A stretch of DNA of 64,000 nucleotides from Atopsyche davidsoni (lineage: Eukaryota; Arthropoda; Insecta; Trichoptera; Hydrobiosidae), in contig JAILWY010000014.1 of the NCBI GenBank assembly GCA_022113835.1, positions 12,211,501 through 12,275,500 on the forward strand. The letters run 5' to 3'. The notes beneath the pieces are model-generated. The model was not told where the DNA came from and ran no database searches. It saw only the letters and a program-made list of their open reading frames with translations. Shown one piece after another: positions 1 to 13,942 of the stretch (positions are counted from its first letter, which is position 1; each line of letters opens with the position of its first letter). The position numbers and the translations under genes were made by a program.

Positions 1-3000
1 TTTTATGATTCTATCGGTTTCTAGAGTTATTTTACCGGGCGTTTTGATTATCGGCTAGCATCCATCCACTGAGGTGGCATTGTTTTTTTAAATTATGCCG
101 TATGAATACACATATTTGTATTCTATGTAGTGACGGACGTATATTGTAAGTCACCGGACATGAAGCTGTATCTGCTCTGGAACTGATGCACGTTACCGAA
201 TAGTGGTATTTATTATTTTCATTTTTAGCATTTCAGTTGATAAAATATTAACACTGAATTATGCCAAAAAATGGGATAATAATGCATACTGAGAGTGTGA
301 CATGAGCTGCTGATTTACTTGGTCTTTTTTTCTAATTTAGCAACTTCAATGCATTTAAACAGCAATATATCATTTAAGCAACCGTCTATTTATAATATGT
401 TTTAAAATATAAATTACCACTGTCGATTTGATTAGTGAAATATGTTAAATCATATATAAGTGACTTTCAATTTAATTACGCATCTGTGTGCCTAACGTCT
501 GTTTAAAAAGTCAGTTCGTAAATCATCGACTATTTTTCCGCCATGCTTCCCGAACTGCTCAATCCGTGGCCGCGGCCCGTGTCGCAGCGAGCCACCGTTG
601 CACCAAAGCAAAGAGGTGCTCCCATAAACAAGTGGCGGTGTTATTCCGAGTGCAATTTGCCGGCAGTCGGAGCCGCCGCCTAATCTGTGTGCCGCCCGTG
701 AGCGCGGGGCTCAGCGCGGCGGCACTGCAGCCGAGCGGATCGATCACCGGCCCACTTCCACGACCACGGGCTCACTTCCTGCTGGGAGCTTTTTTATATC
801 ATATCTCTTCCGTTTTTATCACCCACCATTTAAAATTGCCTTTTTACTAATACGCTTCGTGTGATGGTCACATAATGGCGTGTTTGTTAAATTGCGATAA
901 GTCTGCAGAGTGAACTGAACTTCGCGTGGAGTTCGATGTTTTTTTTTTTTATATCTAGAAGGGAAGTTAATATATCTGCATAAATATTGCATACTTTTTA
1001 TTACTCACACTCACCGAAAAAAAAAATAATAGTGGTTCATGTCGAAAATAATTTGTAGTGCCTTTGAAGCAGTGAACTGTTGCATTATTTTCCATGTTTT
1101 ATTATAAATCATTACGCATTGGTTACAAGGTACGCTTTAATTTGAGTGGGAATTAATTATTACGTTTCTGAATTTAGAAGCCTGACACTAAACAGATATG
1201 AAATTAATTGCCCATTTGAAGCGTCCAAAAATAGGCATTACATATAAAATGAAACAATAGCAAAATTGTTTACATACGACTCAATTTTTTTTTTCAATAA
1301 AAGCTCGTATATTATTTACACGTTACTAACAATATTTTGACATATTGCGTTTCTACTTTAAGCCACAGTTTATGTGATTTTTTTTAATTAAAAAAAAAAA
1401 CACTTTACTTATGTATATGTTATCAAAACTAAAAATAAACTAGTATTATCTTCAATAAAAATTATAAGAAGAGTTGTTATAAAAAATAGAGGTAAACCGC
1501 AAGCAAGTGCATTTTTTTAATTTTGTACGTGAACAAAGAAAAAACACATCAGAAATTATATTAACGCATAGAAAGTAAATTGTAACCACACAGTTTACTG
1601 TTTACAAATTAAAAGAGAAAAATAGATTACTCTCACGTATCAACAGCTGTAAAAATAGAATGAGAAGATCGATTCAATGACATTCGCTATCTTTGCATAT
1701 ATTCGTTACAGGTCTAAAACACATACAGTAAGCATTTTGGTAAGTACTAAAATCCTCGCTATGTTCACAATGCTTTTCGGACCAAGCATTTACTTGCTAA
1801 TATTGATTGTCTGTGTTTCTATAGAGAAGATCTTGACACACTCTGTGTTATTTATTTAACCTTACATGTGGAAAAAGGAAAGTGGCCGGCGCCGGAAGCA
1901 CCGCAGCCGAGCCGATTGTCACTCTCCGCCTTACGTCATCGTTACTTCATCGAGTGCTTAGTGCTGTCATTAGTTTTGTATTCTTGATGTCCAAATAATA
2001 ATAGAAATTGTCCTCTCTTGAATAAAAATGACATTAATTTTTGTACAATCTATTAGATAAATTAAATTACACGCGTTGAATTTCTTTTCTTGCTTATAGT
2101 TTCATGGGTCTAAGAAGTACAATCGAACAACTAGCTTGATTTCATGTATGCAGAATTTAATTTAAGTTTATTTCTATAGATATTTCTTTACGATAGGCGC
2201 TAAAAAGTGGAAAAAAAATCAAAGTGGAAAAAATATAATCATTATAACTAATTAAAAACACGACGAAGCAGACATATTTAATGTATACACAGAGATATTT
2301 CAGGTTTATACCAGTGTTGCAAATGTTAGGAATCAGGTCCATGGTTAAGATTGTGTGTCAATATTTCGTGCATTTTACAGTTGCTGTGATGTAAGAAAGT
2401 GCACGAAGTATACTCAAGAATTATCATCAAGCGCTGAAGATTAATCGGCCGTGACACTCAAAAAATAACATAGCGGATATTTCTTTTTTGGCGGTAAATC
2501 TTCTAATAATGAATCTGCAATAATAGCTCCTTGGCCGTAATGAGCCAGCACCAAGGGCATTTCAAAGACTGGGTACCGATAAGTCAGCCTGTCATGTTTG
2601 GCGAATGGAGGACATTAGGCTCATATTTGTGTGCCATTGTGCTAATTCGGCGTATGTATCGCCGTACGTAGCGGCCCGCGCGGCGCACGGCGTCCTCGAC
2701 CCTAATGACGCGCTCTCGCGCCGACACATTACACCGGTCGGCCCACTCTGTCCGCAGAGATCTCGGTTGTCTGGCGGGCCGATAGCGAATCGCCATCAGA
2801 AAAGTAATAATCATTATTGTATACGGGAATGAAAATTCTTTTATCGCCGGTACTTACGTAGTCTAGTGGTTTACTTGAACGGAAAAATAAATAACTTGCT
2901 TAAATTTATGGTAGCATTACTATGTAAATTTGTTTAAAATATTTCCAACTAAAGATATGTACATACTTGTTTTGAATTCCAAATTATATTTAAACAAAGA

Positions 3001-4797
3001 TAATTTATTTTTATTGATATTTCTAATTGGTTCGCTACGTTAAATTTCTTTTGGCTCAGCTGTGAAGACCGACGGCATAGGACTAAAATCCTTTGAATCG
3101 TTCATCAACCTAAATAACAAAATCCAAACTAAAAAATACTGTATTCATTTTAAAGGCCGAAGGTAATTTATACTTTTATCAAATGTATATTAAATGAACT
3201 GGAAAATAAATTTCCCCCTCAAGGTTTTTTATCAACTGAAAGAAAAGAATATAAAAAATTGACATCTGTTATTTACTCTTCAAAAATACACCCAGCCTCT
3301 GCTCAGTTACATATTTTATTATTTAGTGTGACTGTGCGCCGTAATTTGTTTTGAATTCGCGGTTACTTTTTGAATGTGAATAAATAGCAAGTATTATTAA
3401 TTGAAATATCCGTACACAAAGCAGTCATGAAACTTTCTCTCACTACGGACAATACGTTTTTAGAGCACTAACTAAATTAGCAATAACACTATACCAAAAT
3501 TAGTAATAGTCTATTTATTTAGCTTATTATCAGGTTAGTATATTTTGTACCTGATTAAGTTTAATTCTTATTTATTGTAACGTTTTTAGTGAGGGAATAT
3601 TTTTGACGGTCAACTTTTTAATCGGATTGTATTAAAATACCAAAAATACAGTACTATTTTCAAAGTGAGACTAAATGTTTTTTTGCTTTCATATTTATAG
3701 ATATTTTGACATAAACTCATTAAAATGTTTTTTTTAAATATTATCAATAAATTTAAGCTTATACTTTTTCCTATTACAGCACTTTATTGCTTTTCATACA
3801 TTACAAGGAAAACTCTTAAGATTAGTTTAATGTACACAATTATACGGGCTACAGCACGGACAGCGTATGCCGCCATTGTTTAAAATACCAACGGTGCAAT
3901 GCTGATGAATTTTGTATTGATTGATGCATTCCACAAATGCAGTGCTGTCTGCGGTTTTGCCGTCTAATGGCCGTATTAAGATTTAGTGCCGAACTTCCTG
4001 CGGGATGTACGGGTGTCGGATTGTTTCTGTAATTGAATTTCACTCGCAAGGAATCTATATTTGCACGGTTTTGCGCCGCAAGTGCTGTTCCAAAGTCGTC
4101 GGTTTTAATGGGGATTGGGTTCGATTCCTGACTCAGCTTATGGAATTAACTGATTGATTTTTTTCTTATCGACTTCACAAAAATAATTTTTATTTAAAAA
4201 ATATCGATACGTATGACATTTTTTTTCTAAATTAAATATATGGTAACTAGAAAAATCCTTAATAATTCTATTTATTGTTTTTTTCTGGATCGCAGCGGCG
4301 ATATCTACGTACATACGTATTGGAACAAACACCTCTCCTCTCACATCACCTGGCGGGTGTACCGCTGCTTGTGATGCCCCGCAGTCTCCCGGCGTGTCTT
4401 GCATATCCCGCGTCTGTGTCTAGCGTCCCAGCTCAATTCTGAGGTTAACCACTCCCGCCTTTGTGTGGTGCACGCCAGGGCGGCACGAGACATGCTCCGG
4501 CCACGGGCGATATTTCTCTCTACAATCTGTGAGCACCGTAAAACACTATTATGTGCTTAAATAAATACGCTATAATGTTATCAGTAAAGTGAAGATTGTA
4601 TCGTATTTCACTTTTTCTCGTGTAGTAAAATTCGCTGAAAATTTATGCACAAAATACTACCTACACATAGACAATTTGACTTCAATTATTTTTTTTGTTT
4701 AAATATATCGCCCATAAATATTTTATATTTATTGAAATATTACTAAAACCTTTGTAATTGAAACATTGAACATATGCGTGTGTCAAAATTGTTAACA

Positions 4798-4800
<3 letters not shown>
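1..4800 (+). other. Non-coding, presumed intronic or upstream of intron
   Basis: AT-rich sequence with no supported gene. GC-richer blocks at about 540-780, 1880-1945, 2590-2790 and 4270-4530 stand out and are candidate cis-regulatory elements by composition only. Small ORFs in these blocks open on both strands and show no family signature. Confidence 0.6.

Positions 4801-4804
<4 letters not shown>

Positions 4805-4878
<74 letters not shown>
4805..4878. repeat. Compound (CA)20(TA)17 microsatellite
   Basis: Perfect (CA)20 at 4805-4844 passes directly into (TA)17 at 4845-4878. Frames across it encode only TH/CV/YI repeats and are not genes. Confidence 0.97.
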
Positions 4879-4880
<2 letters not shown>

Positions 4881-4885
<5 letters not shown>

Positions 4886-4928
4886 TATTACATATGTATG
4901 TGTGTGTGTAAATGGTTGAGATGTAGTT
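4881..4928 (-). repeat. Microsatellite-associated dispersed repeat, copy 1
   Basis: Read on the minus strand it contains CTACATCTCAACCATTTA, then a CA run and CATACATATG before the TA tract. The same unit is at 27192-27238 on the plus strand with only a few differences. Lepidopteran microsatellites are known to share flanks through such dispersed families. Confidence 0.8.
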
Positions 4929-4929
4929 A

Positions 4930-7900
4930 CAAAACAATTGGAGAATAAACATATCATTTTGATCCAATAAGCTATCGATACAGTGTTTTGTGATTTCTTT
5001 ATTCCTACCTTAATTGGTAACTCATTCGTACCCAATATTCAGTAGTGGAAAATAAACAGCTAATTTAAATTTATTTTTTTAGTAGTTTATCAGCGAATAG
5101 TTGAAAAACAATTTTCATTTCACCTTTATATCTTTCATTTTTCAAAGAGCTTCTCGTACATGTCCTTATGATTGTTTGAATAATTTTTGCTTTGTCCGCC
5201 GGCCCTGCTCGGGCTTCTTTCCAATTTATTCCCGGTCCACGGCGGAGCTCTATCATTCAGTTACAGGATAGAATTTCACGCTTTGCCTACCCCCGGAGTG
5301 CGCAGTCCGGGAGAATCCCCGTGGATAATTGGTACCTTAAACATTGAAGTCGTCTCCTCGGAGGCATTCGAACTGTTTATTTTTATCCTCTAGTCAATAG
5401 ACTCAAACTCGTTCAACAGAAAATACGATTGAGTTCAAATAACTCTTTTGTTCACATATTTTATTTTCTCTTTAATTTTACGCGCCGACTATTTTATTTA
5501 TTTTAGTCGACTCCTTTATTTTATAGTTTTGAGATGAATATATTTACATTGAATTTATAATCTTTTGATTATAAGAAACGGAGACAGGCCACGATTATTT
5601 TTAGTAATGTTAAAATTTAAAGAGGTTTTTACTAATAGGCTAAAAAATACTCTGTTATTTTACTTTCAGTAAATTTAAAGAGAATATTTGCGTCGTTAAA
5701 AATATAATAGTAATTCCTTATTTAGCGATCATAATATATAATGTGAAGTGTTAAATATTTGAAAGCGCGACTTACCTGTACAAGCACGTCTCCTTTTTTT
5801 AAAGTTTTATTCTGAGCTGTCATCATAGCCTTGTCATTTTCAGGTTTTTTGTTTCTTTTATAGCTTAGCTGCCAATTATGGCTTTATTCAAGATATCCGC
5901 ATTTTACGTCTCTATATGGTTATTTATTTAACAATATACTTTATGTGTATAATGTACACTTTGAACTCCAAGAAAAAAAATAATAGATGGGAGTTGGGAT
6001 TCAAATCCACACTTTTCGTGGCCTTCCTATGGATTTTTAGTTATCTGTTGGTTTTTTTCTGTCCAATTTATGTACAACCGGGCTTGTTTTTTTCGCAGAA
6101 GTCACGGCAAGACACTTTTACCTGCAATGCAAACTGCACGAAGTATTTCTTACAGTACAAAATGCAGCGCGCCACATTACACAGCGACACTCCGTGCGTT
6201 TTGCCGGCTGTAGCATTTGTAAAATTGGATTACGTGCTATTGTGGTTGAACGAACACAAAACGCAAATATTTACATCCAAGCACAGGACATATTTATCAA
6301 ACAGAACACCGAGTGCGCCGGGAGTCACGTTCGCTCGCGGCGCGGGCCCTCCTCGCCCGGGAAATAATCTCTAAATACATCTCAATTAATGCCGCTCCAG
6401 CCTATGTTTAATATTCGATTTAGGTCTGACACGGAAAGGTTTCGCCCCAGATTTACTGCGCCGCTCTCACCACCCTCCAGCGCCTCCCGCGATATCCCCG
6501 CTCCGCCGTGTATCTAATAACGCTTGTTGACAATTTGCTTTTGAGATGAACTGCCGACGTACGTTTTGAGAGCCCGCTTGCTTCGGTATAAAATTAATAT
6601 AATTGAGAGAACTTATAAGATACTTTGTCAATTTCTTTGATAATGAGAATATGTTATGAAATCAGACAGCTGTAATTATATTTAAAACATAGTTTTGTGT
6701 CTTCGTGAGTGAAAACGATTAAAAATATTTTTTTACATATATTCTCTACGTTAGCAACATATTATCTGTAAGTTGATTTTCAAAGTTCTATCTTTAATCT
6801 AAATCCTTGAAACCATATACATGCACATGAGAATGCTTCAGTTGAAAATCTACTTACAGCGTATTATGTAACCATTTGCTAAACCAGATCCGCGTTAATA
6901 GTTGTTTACTGACGAAATTGTCTCGCTTTTTGTTGTATAGTTTTATAGGTATTCAGAGTTTGTACTACATATAAGCGGACCATGGTTTATGTCAAGCCGG
7001 TTAAGCGTATGACGTTGCACAATATTGGTAGAAATTTACATTATTATTTTTTTCATGCTGGAAACTATCTGCAAAATTTAGCATCCGCATGACGATATCA
7101 ACCCCGAATTAGCACATAGCACGCCGCTGCTCAACGGTCGTGGTGTAGCGCAAAAAAGGCGCACCAACCGCACGAGTGTGCTCGCGTAAAGCACGCGGGT
7201 CTCGCGTCCCGCTCGGCTGCATCGCCGCGTCCCTCTCTCGCGCGCTGCAGCGTGCACATTTCACTTTCCGCACTCGGCGGAGAAGACTCCGCTCGGTTTC
7301 CGAGAACGAGCGCTGGCTACATATTTTTTCCTACCCGGCGCGCTTACGTTGATTTATCTCGCCATTCGTCATCCGCCTTGCTTTTTTGCCGTCGGCCTCG
7401 CGGACGTCTCTCGTTTTTAACCATCTAATATCATTTCACGGCCTCGGCGGTGGGGCAGTTGGCGAATCTTTCCGCAGACTGAAGGCTCGCCCAGACCGAC
7501 GCGACTATGTTCGCAGCGATTGTGTTGTTCTTAATTCTTTGTTTACTCTACAAACAAAAAACATTCGAGCTCAGATAATCGGATCGAATAGTTTTCTACT
7601 AACCGGGAGGTCACAAGCGGAAAAGAGATATGTAAGCGAGTAATCACAAAAAACCTGCACCACATACGATTTTTCTCATTTCGTTCTCTGTGTGCCCGGA
7701 GACTGTATTTTTAGAGTATTGTTCATGTTTTCACTATGATGTTAAACATATGAATATATTCAGTTGTCTTTTCATTTTATTGTTTTCTTAACTGCCAAAG
7801 GCTTCGAGGACTTAATTGTTTAAATATTTTGGAATTATTGTCTCTTACATTTTTGTACAAAGTTTGTTTTTGGTTCTTACGTGTCATATTATTATTTATT

Positions 7901-9640
7901 GAAAGCAATGGAAAACACTGTTAGCATTACCATTGTATTATTACTAACTAGAGTAGATCTGATTCCACCTTTATCTTCTTCGTTCAAGTTAAGTCCATTC
8001 AGCCCAAAAAAGTTCAATTTTTACAATGAATAGAATTATGATAAAATTAACAGGGAAACGGCTTTGAAATGCTAATACGCCGCCGTGCTGGATATATTTT
8101 CGATAGCGCATCTCTGCGCCGGTCTGCGCCAACCTTTAGGCGAGATTGAGTTGCGAGGCAGCCGGGCCGGCATGATGGAAGGACCGTTCCGACGCAACGC
8201 CGCTGATCTACTATACTTGACCAACTGAAATTTCCAACTGCGTAATTATGACACCTGCAAGACTTTGTTGCGGTTTCGCCGTGGCAATTGGAAGATTTCG
8301 CAAAAAAACTACAATTCTATCTTTTAAGTTTGTTTTTTCTTTGTCCGTCGTGTCTGGCGGCTGATGAAGCGTGCTGACTATTCAATTTACATTTCTTCAG
8401 TGTAGTTTTTTCTTACGCTTAATTTTATATAGTTTTAATTTTAATCTAGAACTATTTATATTATATATACAGGGGAAATGGTTTTTATAGAGAATTGTCC
8501 ATGCTGATTATAAAAAGCCACAGCTAAATATTAACCTGTTGAATTTGTGATTATAAGAAAAATAACAAATATTTTTATTGATTGAATGTGAAATAAACAC
8601 GAAAATGATTTATTGTACACAGCAAATTATCTAAATATCACAATCATAATTATTTATGTTGTGTTAGTAATATTTGAAATGCATGTTGCTTAGATCTTTT
8701 AGTATTTTGTGTAATGAATCGCGCTGATAGAGTTGCGCTTAAGGACAGATTGTTTTATTATTTAGTGGAAATAAACAGCTAAATAAGACTGTAAAACCTT
8801 ATCGATCTATTTACACCCAAGTGCCTAGTCGTTGGTACTAAACACGCCTTTCATCCCTTAAAAAAGCGCAACTATCAGCGACGGGGTGCGCCCGCTCCAG
8901 CCCCGGCAGCCGAGGGTGGCTCCTCGCTGAATACAAATCGCCAAGTTACTTTAGCAATTAAGTCCGGGACGGCGCGGAAGGGATGCTAATTAATACTTCA
9001 GCCGGCCCTGGCGGGGGGCAGGGTGGTAGGGGGTAGAAAATGGTAGGAGATAATGTTTAAACATGATAAATTATTTCCAAGAGACTTTCCTCAAAGTATT
9101 TATTGAAGATTGTACAACATCATACTTTCTCTTAACTAAATTAAAACAATACCCTATATATCTGTAATAAAATTATTAAATATGATACCTTAGTACCATT
9201 CATCTTTTAATATGACTTGAATAAATATTATAGTAGTCACAAATAGAAAAATAGATGATCAATTTCAATTGTATTTTTTTTTTTACATGCCAACATTCAA
9301 TCCAAATTTCACACTGTTATAAACGGTTTTATAGACATATTTTTTTCAATCTGAAACTATTTTTTTGTTTAGAAAACTAAGTTATTTATTATGTTTAGTG
9401 TTTTATATACTAATTATATATATAATAACTAAGTTGCTGGCAAATATCAAAGATATTCGTCATATTCTTGTTTCGCTTCTGTCGTAACAATTAATTCTCA
9501 TTTTCGGAATCCTTAAGAGATTGGGTTAAAATACGACTAATATTTCTTAAATTTGTTAGAATTAGTAATCTTCTCTTTTATCCCACGGCTCTAAATATAA
9601 TATAAATATTTTTCTTCTCTATTGAGGCATTAGACGCCTG
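4930..9640 (+). other. Non-coding with GC-richer islands
   Basis: Islands at about 5200-5340, 6310-6560, 7080-7530, 8040-8180 and 8870-9040. The 7.1-7.5 kb island is CpG-rich with CTCTCTCGCGCGC-type tracts, close to GAGA/Polycomb-style motifs. No gene is supported. Confidence 0.55.
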
Positions 9641-9880
9641 AGATGATAGGCACTCACAGTACCGTTTTCATTCCGCCGACAAATGCGAAAATTCATCATA
9701 CCCGTCACATCGCAATCGCTCGGGCGTCCAATCAACTGCACTGACGGCTATGGCATTACCTGCCTGTCATCGCCGCATACAATGAGGCCGACTCGCTCAG
9801 AGGTGCAGGCGCGGCTCTCGGGACGTGCCCGCCCGCGCGGGTTCTCAACCGATCGTGTTGCATGTATCAAGTGGTCGCGC

Positions 9881-9916
9881 GGCTCCGGCTCCGGCTCCGG
9901 CTTCGGCTCCGGCTCC
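9881..9916. repeat. Hexamer repeat (GGCTCC)6
   Basis: Six tandem GGCTCC units, the fourth being GGCTTC, within a GC-rich block. Both strands stay open across it, which accounts for the overlapping chance ORFs here. Confidence 0.95.
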
Positions 9917-12900
9917 TTCCGAACTTGGAGTTCTCCTAATTCGAACGGTAGCACTTTGTTGTAAACTAGCGCTCTGTTGTTACGAGCTTTTTTTGGACTT
10001 TTGTTTTTTGAAATGCCGCTCCGTGAGAGAGTCCCGGAGCAGTTTTATATTGGTTGGTTGTTACGTTGAAAAACAGATTTAAAACGGTATTAAAACGTTT
10101 TTGCGCCGAATTTAAATGAATGACTACATTCTAAATGGTGGTTTGTTAATCTAGCAAGTAAAAAAATTGTTGCTACTTTAATTGTTAGAATGATACCTTT
10201 TATCGTTATCAAACAAAACGTCCGTTCTGACACGCTGTGCATTTCTTTTTTTTATCTAAACCTCAACTCCTCGGTATATTATCGTTGTCTCTGCCGCTCA
10301 TTGCCAAAAAATTGCGCGCCTTATTAATTTTTTAAAATGTTTTGAATGACATGAAAAAAATATTGCTTTACAGTTGTTTCAGCTTGGGCAAGGGAGTGAT
10401 ATTTCTGAAAGCTAATTTTAATCTGTTGTACAAAGCACTTACTCCCCGTTCTGAGTCGAATCAAAATAACAGTCGAGGAGCAACTCCGCGAAACCTGCAG
10501 TGCGAGTGTCCCAATTAAAACTGCATACAAACAGATGCCCGGGTGGGTAATTGCGTCACTCGGGCCACCGCGCCGGAGAGGTCCAGGCGGGAAGCGCTGC
10601 GCCCCGGTGCGGCCCCGAGTCCACCGCCGCTTCAGTCGCATCACCTGCTGGGCGATGCCATCGAACCAATTAAATTCTTGGCTTTTTGTGCTACAGTATA
10701 ATTCAATAAAATAATAAGGTACGACTTTTTTTAAGGTATTATTTTTGTTCAAGTTATATATTTTTTAAAATTTTATATTATTCAGTGACCTAAAAACGTT
10801 CTCGTTGTTATGAATTATATTGTATATGTGTACATTTTTAACAAAAGAAAATGGCGAAATTATATTGTAATATAGATAAATAATTCAAGGTTCGTGTAAT
10901 ACTACTTATTTAGAGTAAATATAATATAATACAGATTCTGAAAAATGTAAAAATTTACCAATACCTTTCGATAATATACTAAGTAGCTAATATTGGAAAT
11001 AAGAACTTAAAACGGTTTTTCCAATAACGGATTTCAATATATATTCATGGACGCCATAAAAAACAATTCTTCACAATATTTTTAATATCTCTATTCATTT
11101 TATATTTTATTGTTTCTGCTTGCTATATTTTGATTTTATTGGATAATAAATTTGTACTAAAATTTATGATAATATTCGTTTATTTTATTCAGATAAGATA
11201 AGACTTCATAATTACTGTAAAATAATACTGTCTCAACTCTAGCACACGACGATCGGTCATCATATTACTTTTGTGATGTGTAATACAATATTTTATCCAA
11301 CGGACCGCTTCTCACGACTCGGCTCTGCGGAACAAAATTAAACAATTATCAGCTCGCTTATCGCTAACCGTAAACAAACATATCGTATTATTTAAATATA
11401 ATGATTTTAGGATTTTGTCGGGACCAATTTATGTATACGTGTAATACTAAACATTTGCTATTTAATCTGCCGACAGAGAGTTCCTTTGTCATTCTGCTAT
11501 AAATAAGCTGTCAGCCGTGATAAGCTTATATGTAATAAATTATATTTTCTGCGTGTAAATAATAAATATTTAAATAGATAACCCTCTTATTAAGAATCAT
11601 TTACTAAGGCTGATATATGTGAAATGCGGTTGAATAAAATGTTTTTGTTTTTTTTTAATTTTATGATTATTTATTAAATACTAATCAAACAAGCCAAACT
11701 CTATTTTTTCTCCAATTGACCCCTCGAACAATATCTTTTTTAACTAAAGGAAGTACATTTTACAGTATAATTAAAAAAAATGTAATTTTAGCTTTTCTTT
11801 TTCTATTTTCTCGCATTTATAAAATTTTATTTTATTGAACAATTAATATAGAGTGACAATGTGAGGACCACGACACTCAGCAATGATCAAATTGATTTAA
11901 GGAAAAAAAATATTACTAAACAACAAATATTACTTCATGTTAATAGAATAGTAATCCTAAATGAATTATGTCAAGTGTTCACTCAATTTTCTATTAATAT
12001 TCAATTTGAACGTGCGCTGTTGTCATAGTTAATAAGCTGATAAATCTGAATATTACAAGTGGATTGGATCATTAATTCAATTTCCATTCGCTTACGTACT
12101 CGACTTCAAATATGCAAGTAGGCACAACTTTCCGTTGTCGGCGTCCCGGCGCCTGCAGACAGACTCAATTCCATCGAGGGTCATCTCAAGATATATGCCA
12201 TTTCACGCCAAAGATTAATATTTTTTACGATAAAATCTAATATTTCAATCTAATTAAAAAAATAGCCAATCATTTTACTCGCTTTGTTGAGATATGTTTT
12301 TTTAGCCTAATGTAATCTGTTAAGAAAAAAATATTTTGTGTTGCTTTTGAGTTAGTGCAAATTATTTTTTGAGTCTACGTTTGAAGCCCGGGATAATACG
12401 ACGCAAATCGATTTGATAAGAATATACCTTAGCGTAACATTGTTTTATTGCTGTTAAGTGTCACCCCAAGCGATGCAATAAAATTAAAACTCATCGACTC
12501 CCTCAGCTGTCGCCGTGCGGGAGACACCTGTGCCGATCGCCGGCGGTGCTATGGATAATTGCCTGCCTCTTCGCGGCGGTGCTACCGAATAAATACCCCG
12601 TGCCAGGTAATCGCCGCTAATTGCAATGATAGCCCTCGGAGCCGCCTCGGCCGAGTCCGACACCTGGACCGACCTCCCTCCTCGCCGACTCGTCTTGTGA
12701 TTGATTCAGCGGGCGCCCGGCATTTCTCCTCTCTTGTATCAATCAGAGCGGAATTGGTTATGAGAAAACTTAAGCTATTTGTTACGTATATTAGTGTACT
12801 TTCGTTCAAGCAATATGATTGACTGATCAGACCTCAATTGAATTTGATTTTAATTAATTAATATAGTATGTATCCCTTTATTGTAATTGTATTTTAAGGA

Positions 12901-13909
12901 AGATTAATAAGGCAGCTCTTGTTATTTTTATAAGAAATATTTATATTTTATTTGCTATACTACATATGCAATGCAAAATTATCGTATGTGTATAAAGAGT
13001 TTTAAGGTGCTTGGAGAAAAATCTTTAATTTTATATTCAAATGTAACACCTTGCATATAATTAAAACATCAAATCTAATAATGTCAACCCAGATCTGCTA
13101 ATTGGAATAACAAACGAAATAATACACATCTATAAAATTAAGCGTCTTTAACATAATAGATTATTCGAATTAAGTTTTTTTTGTTGATTTAATTATTTGT
13201 TTTAAAAATGTAGTCTCAACTTTTCTACATTGGTTTTTATAAATATTCTGTATATTTTTCACATCAGTGTTATTTTTATTCCCGTTTTATGTCTGCATTG
13301 ATTCACATTCACTACCAATAAAAACAAATTAAGAAAATACCCCGAGGGTTGTCTTCTCCGAGAGGCGTCCTACCATTATCAGATTATCCAACTTTATAAC
13401 TCAATCAGTGCGCCAATTACATTATTCAGCTGATAAAACATTCACACAAAATCACCGCGCCTTAATGTATCGAAAACCGGGAAGTCCTCGGCAACGCAGT
13501 CCGTCGGTTGTCGGTCGGCAAACGGGCGGCGACAGCATGCGGGGGGCCGCCCCGCGCCTCGCGCCCCGCGCCCCGCCTCCGGTGCAGGTAATCCAATCTA
13601 AATTGGATGTCGATGGTCCGCGCCCCGCCTGGAAGCTGCCGCACGACACGCGGCCGCAAGTCTCACCAGTTTTTTTGCCCGTGATAAAAAAAAAACCAGA
13701 CACGATATGTCGAACATGCTCCTGCGATCCGCTGCTCGCTCTCGCAGTTGCCGCGTTGATTGTTTTGTTCCAATTGTGTTTGCACATCGCAATCTAGGCT
13801 TGAGAAGAAAAGTGGTATGAAGATTATGCGCGTATTTAAAAAAAAAGTGTTTGGCTTCTAAAACTACAAATACCGTGTGCAAATGCAATAAACTTGTATA
13901 TATTTACAT

Positions 13910-13942
13910 ATTTTGCTAACGTATGAAATGCGTTAGCAAAAT
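13910..13942. repeat. 12-bp perfect hairpin
   Basis: ATTTTGCTAACG (13910-13921) and its exact complement CGTTAGCAAAAT (13931-13942) enclose the 9-nt loop TATGAAATG. The stem is too short for a typical animal microRNA precursor. Confidence 0.85.

Noticed and set aside
4118..4128. GGTTCGATTCC resembling a tRNA B box
   Set aside because: No A box, acceptor stem or anticodon arm at the right distance upstream, so no tRNA or SINE can be supported.
4682..5035. 117-codon ORF across the CA/TA microsatellite
   Set aside because: Encodes CV and YI dipeptide runs only; an artefact of simple sequence.
5916..6374. 152-codon + strand ORF
   Set aside because: No family motif, mixed low-complexity composition, and the last part lies in a GC-rich island; looks like chance.
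10324..10752. 142-codon minus strand ORF
   Set aside because: No recognisable domain; its open middle coincides with a GC-rich island.
13910..13942. Hairpin as microRNA precursor
   Set aside because: A 12-bp stem with a 9-nt loop is too short and the flanks do not extend pairing.
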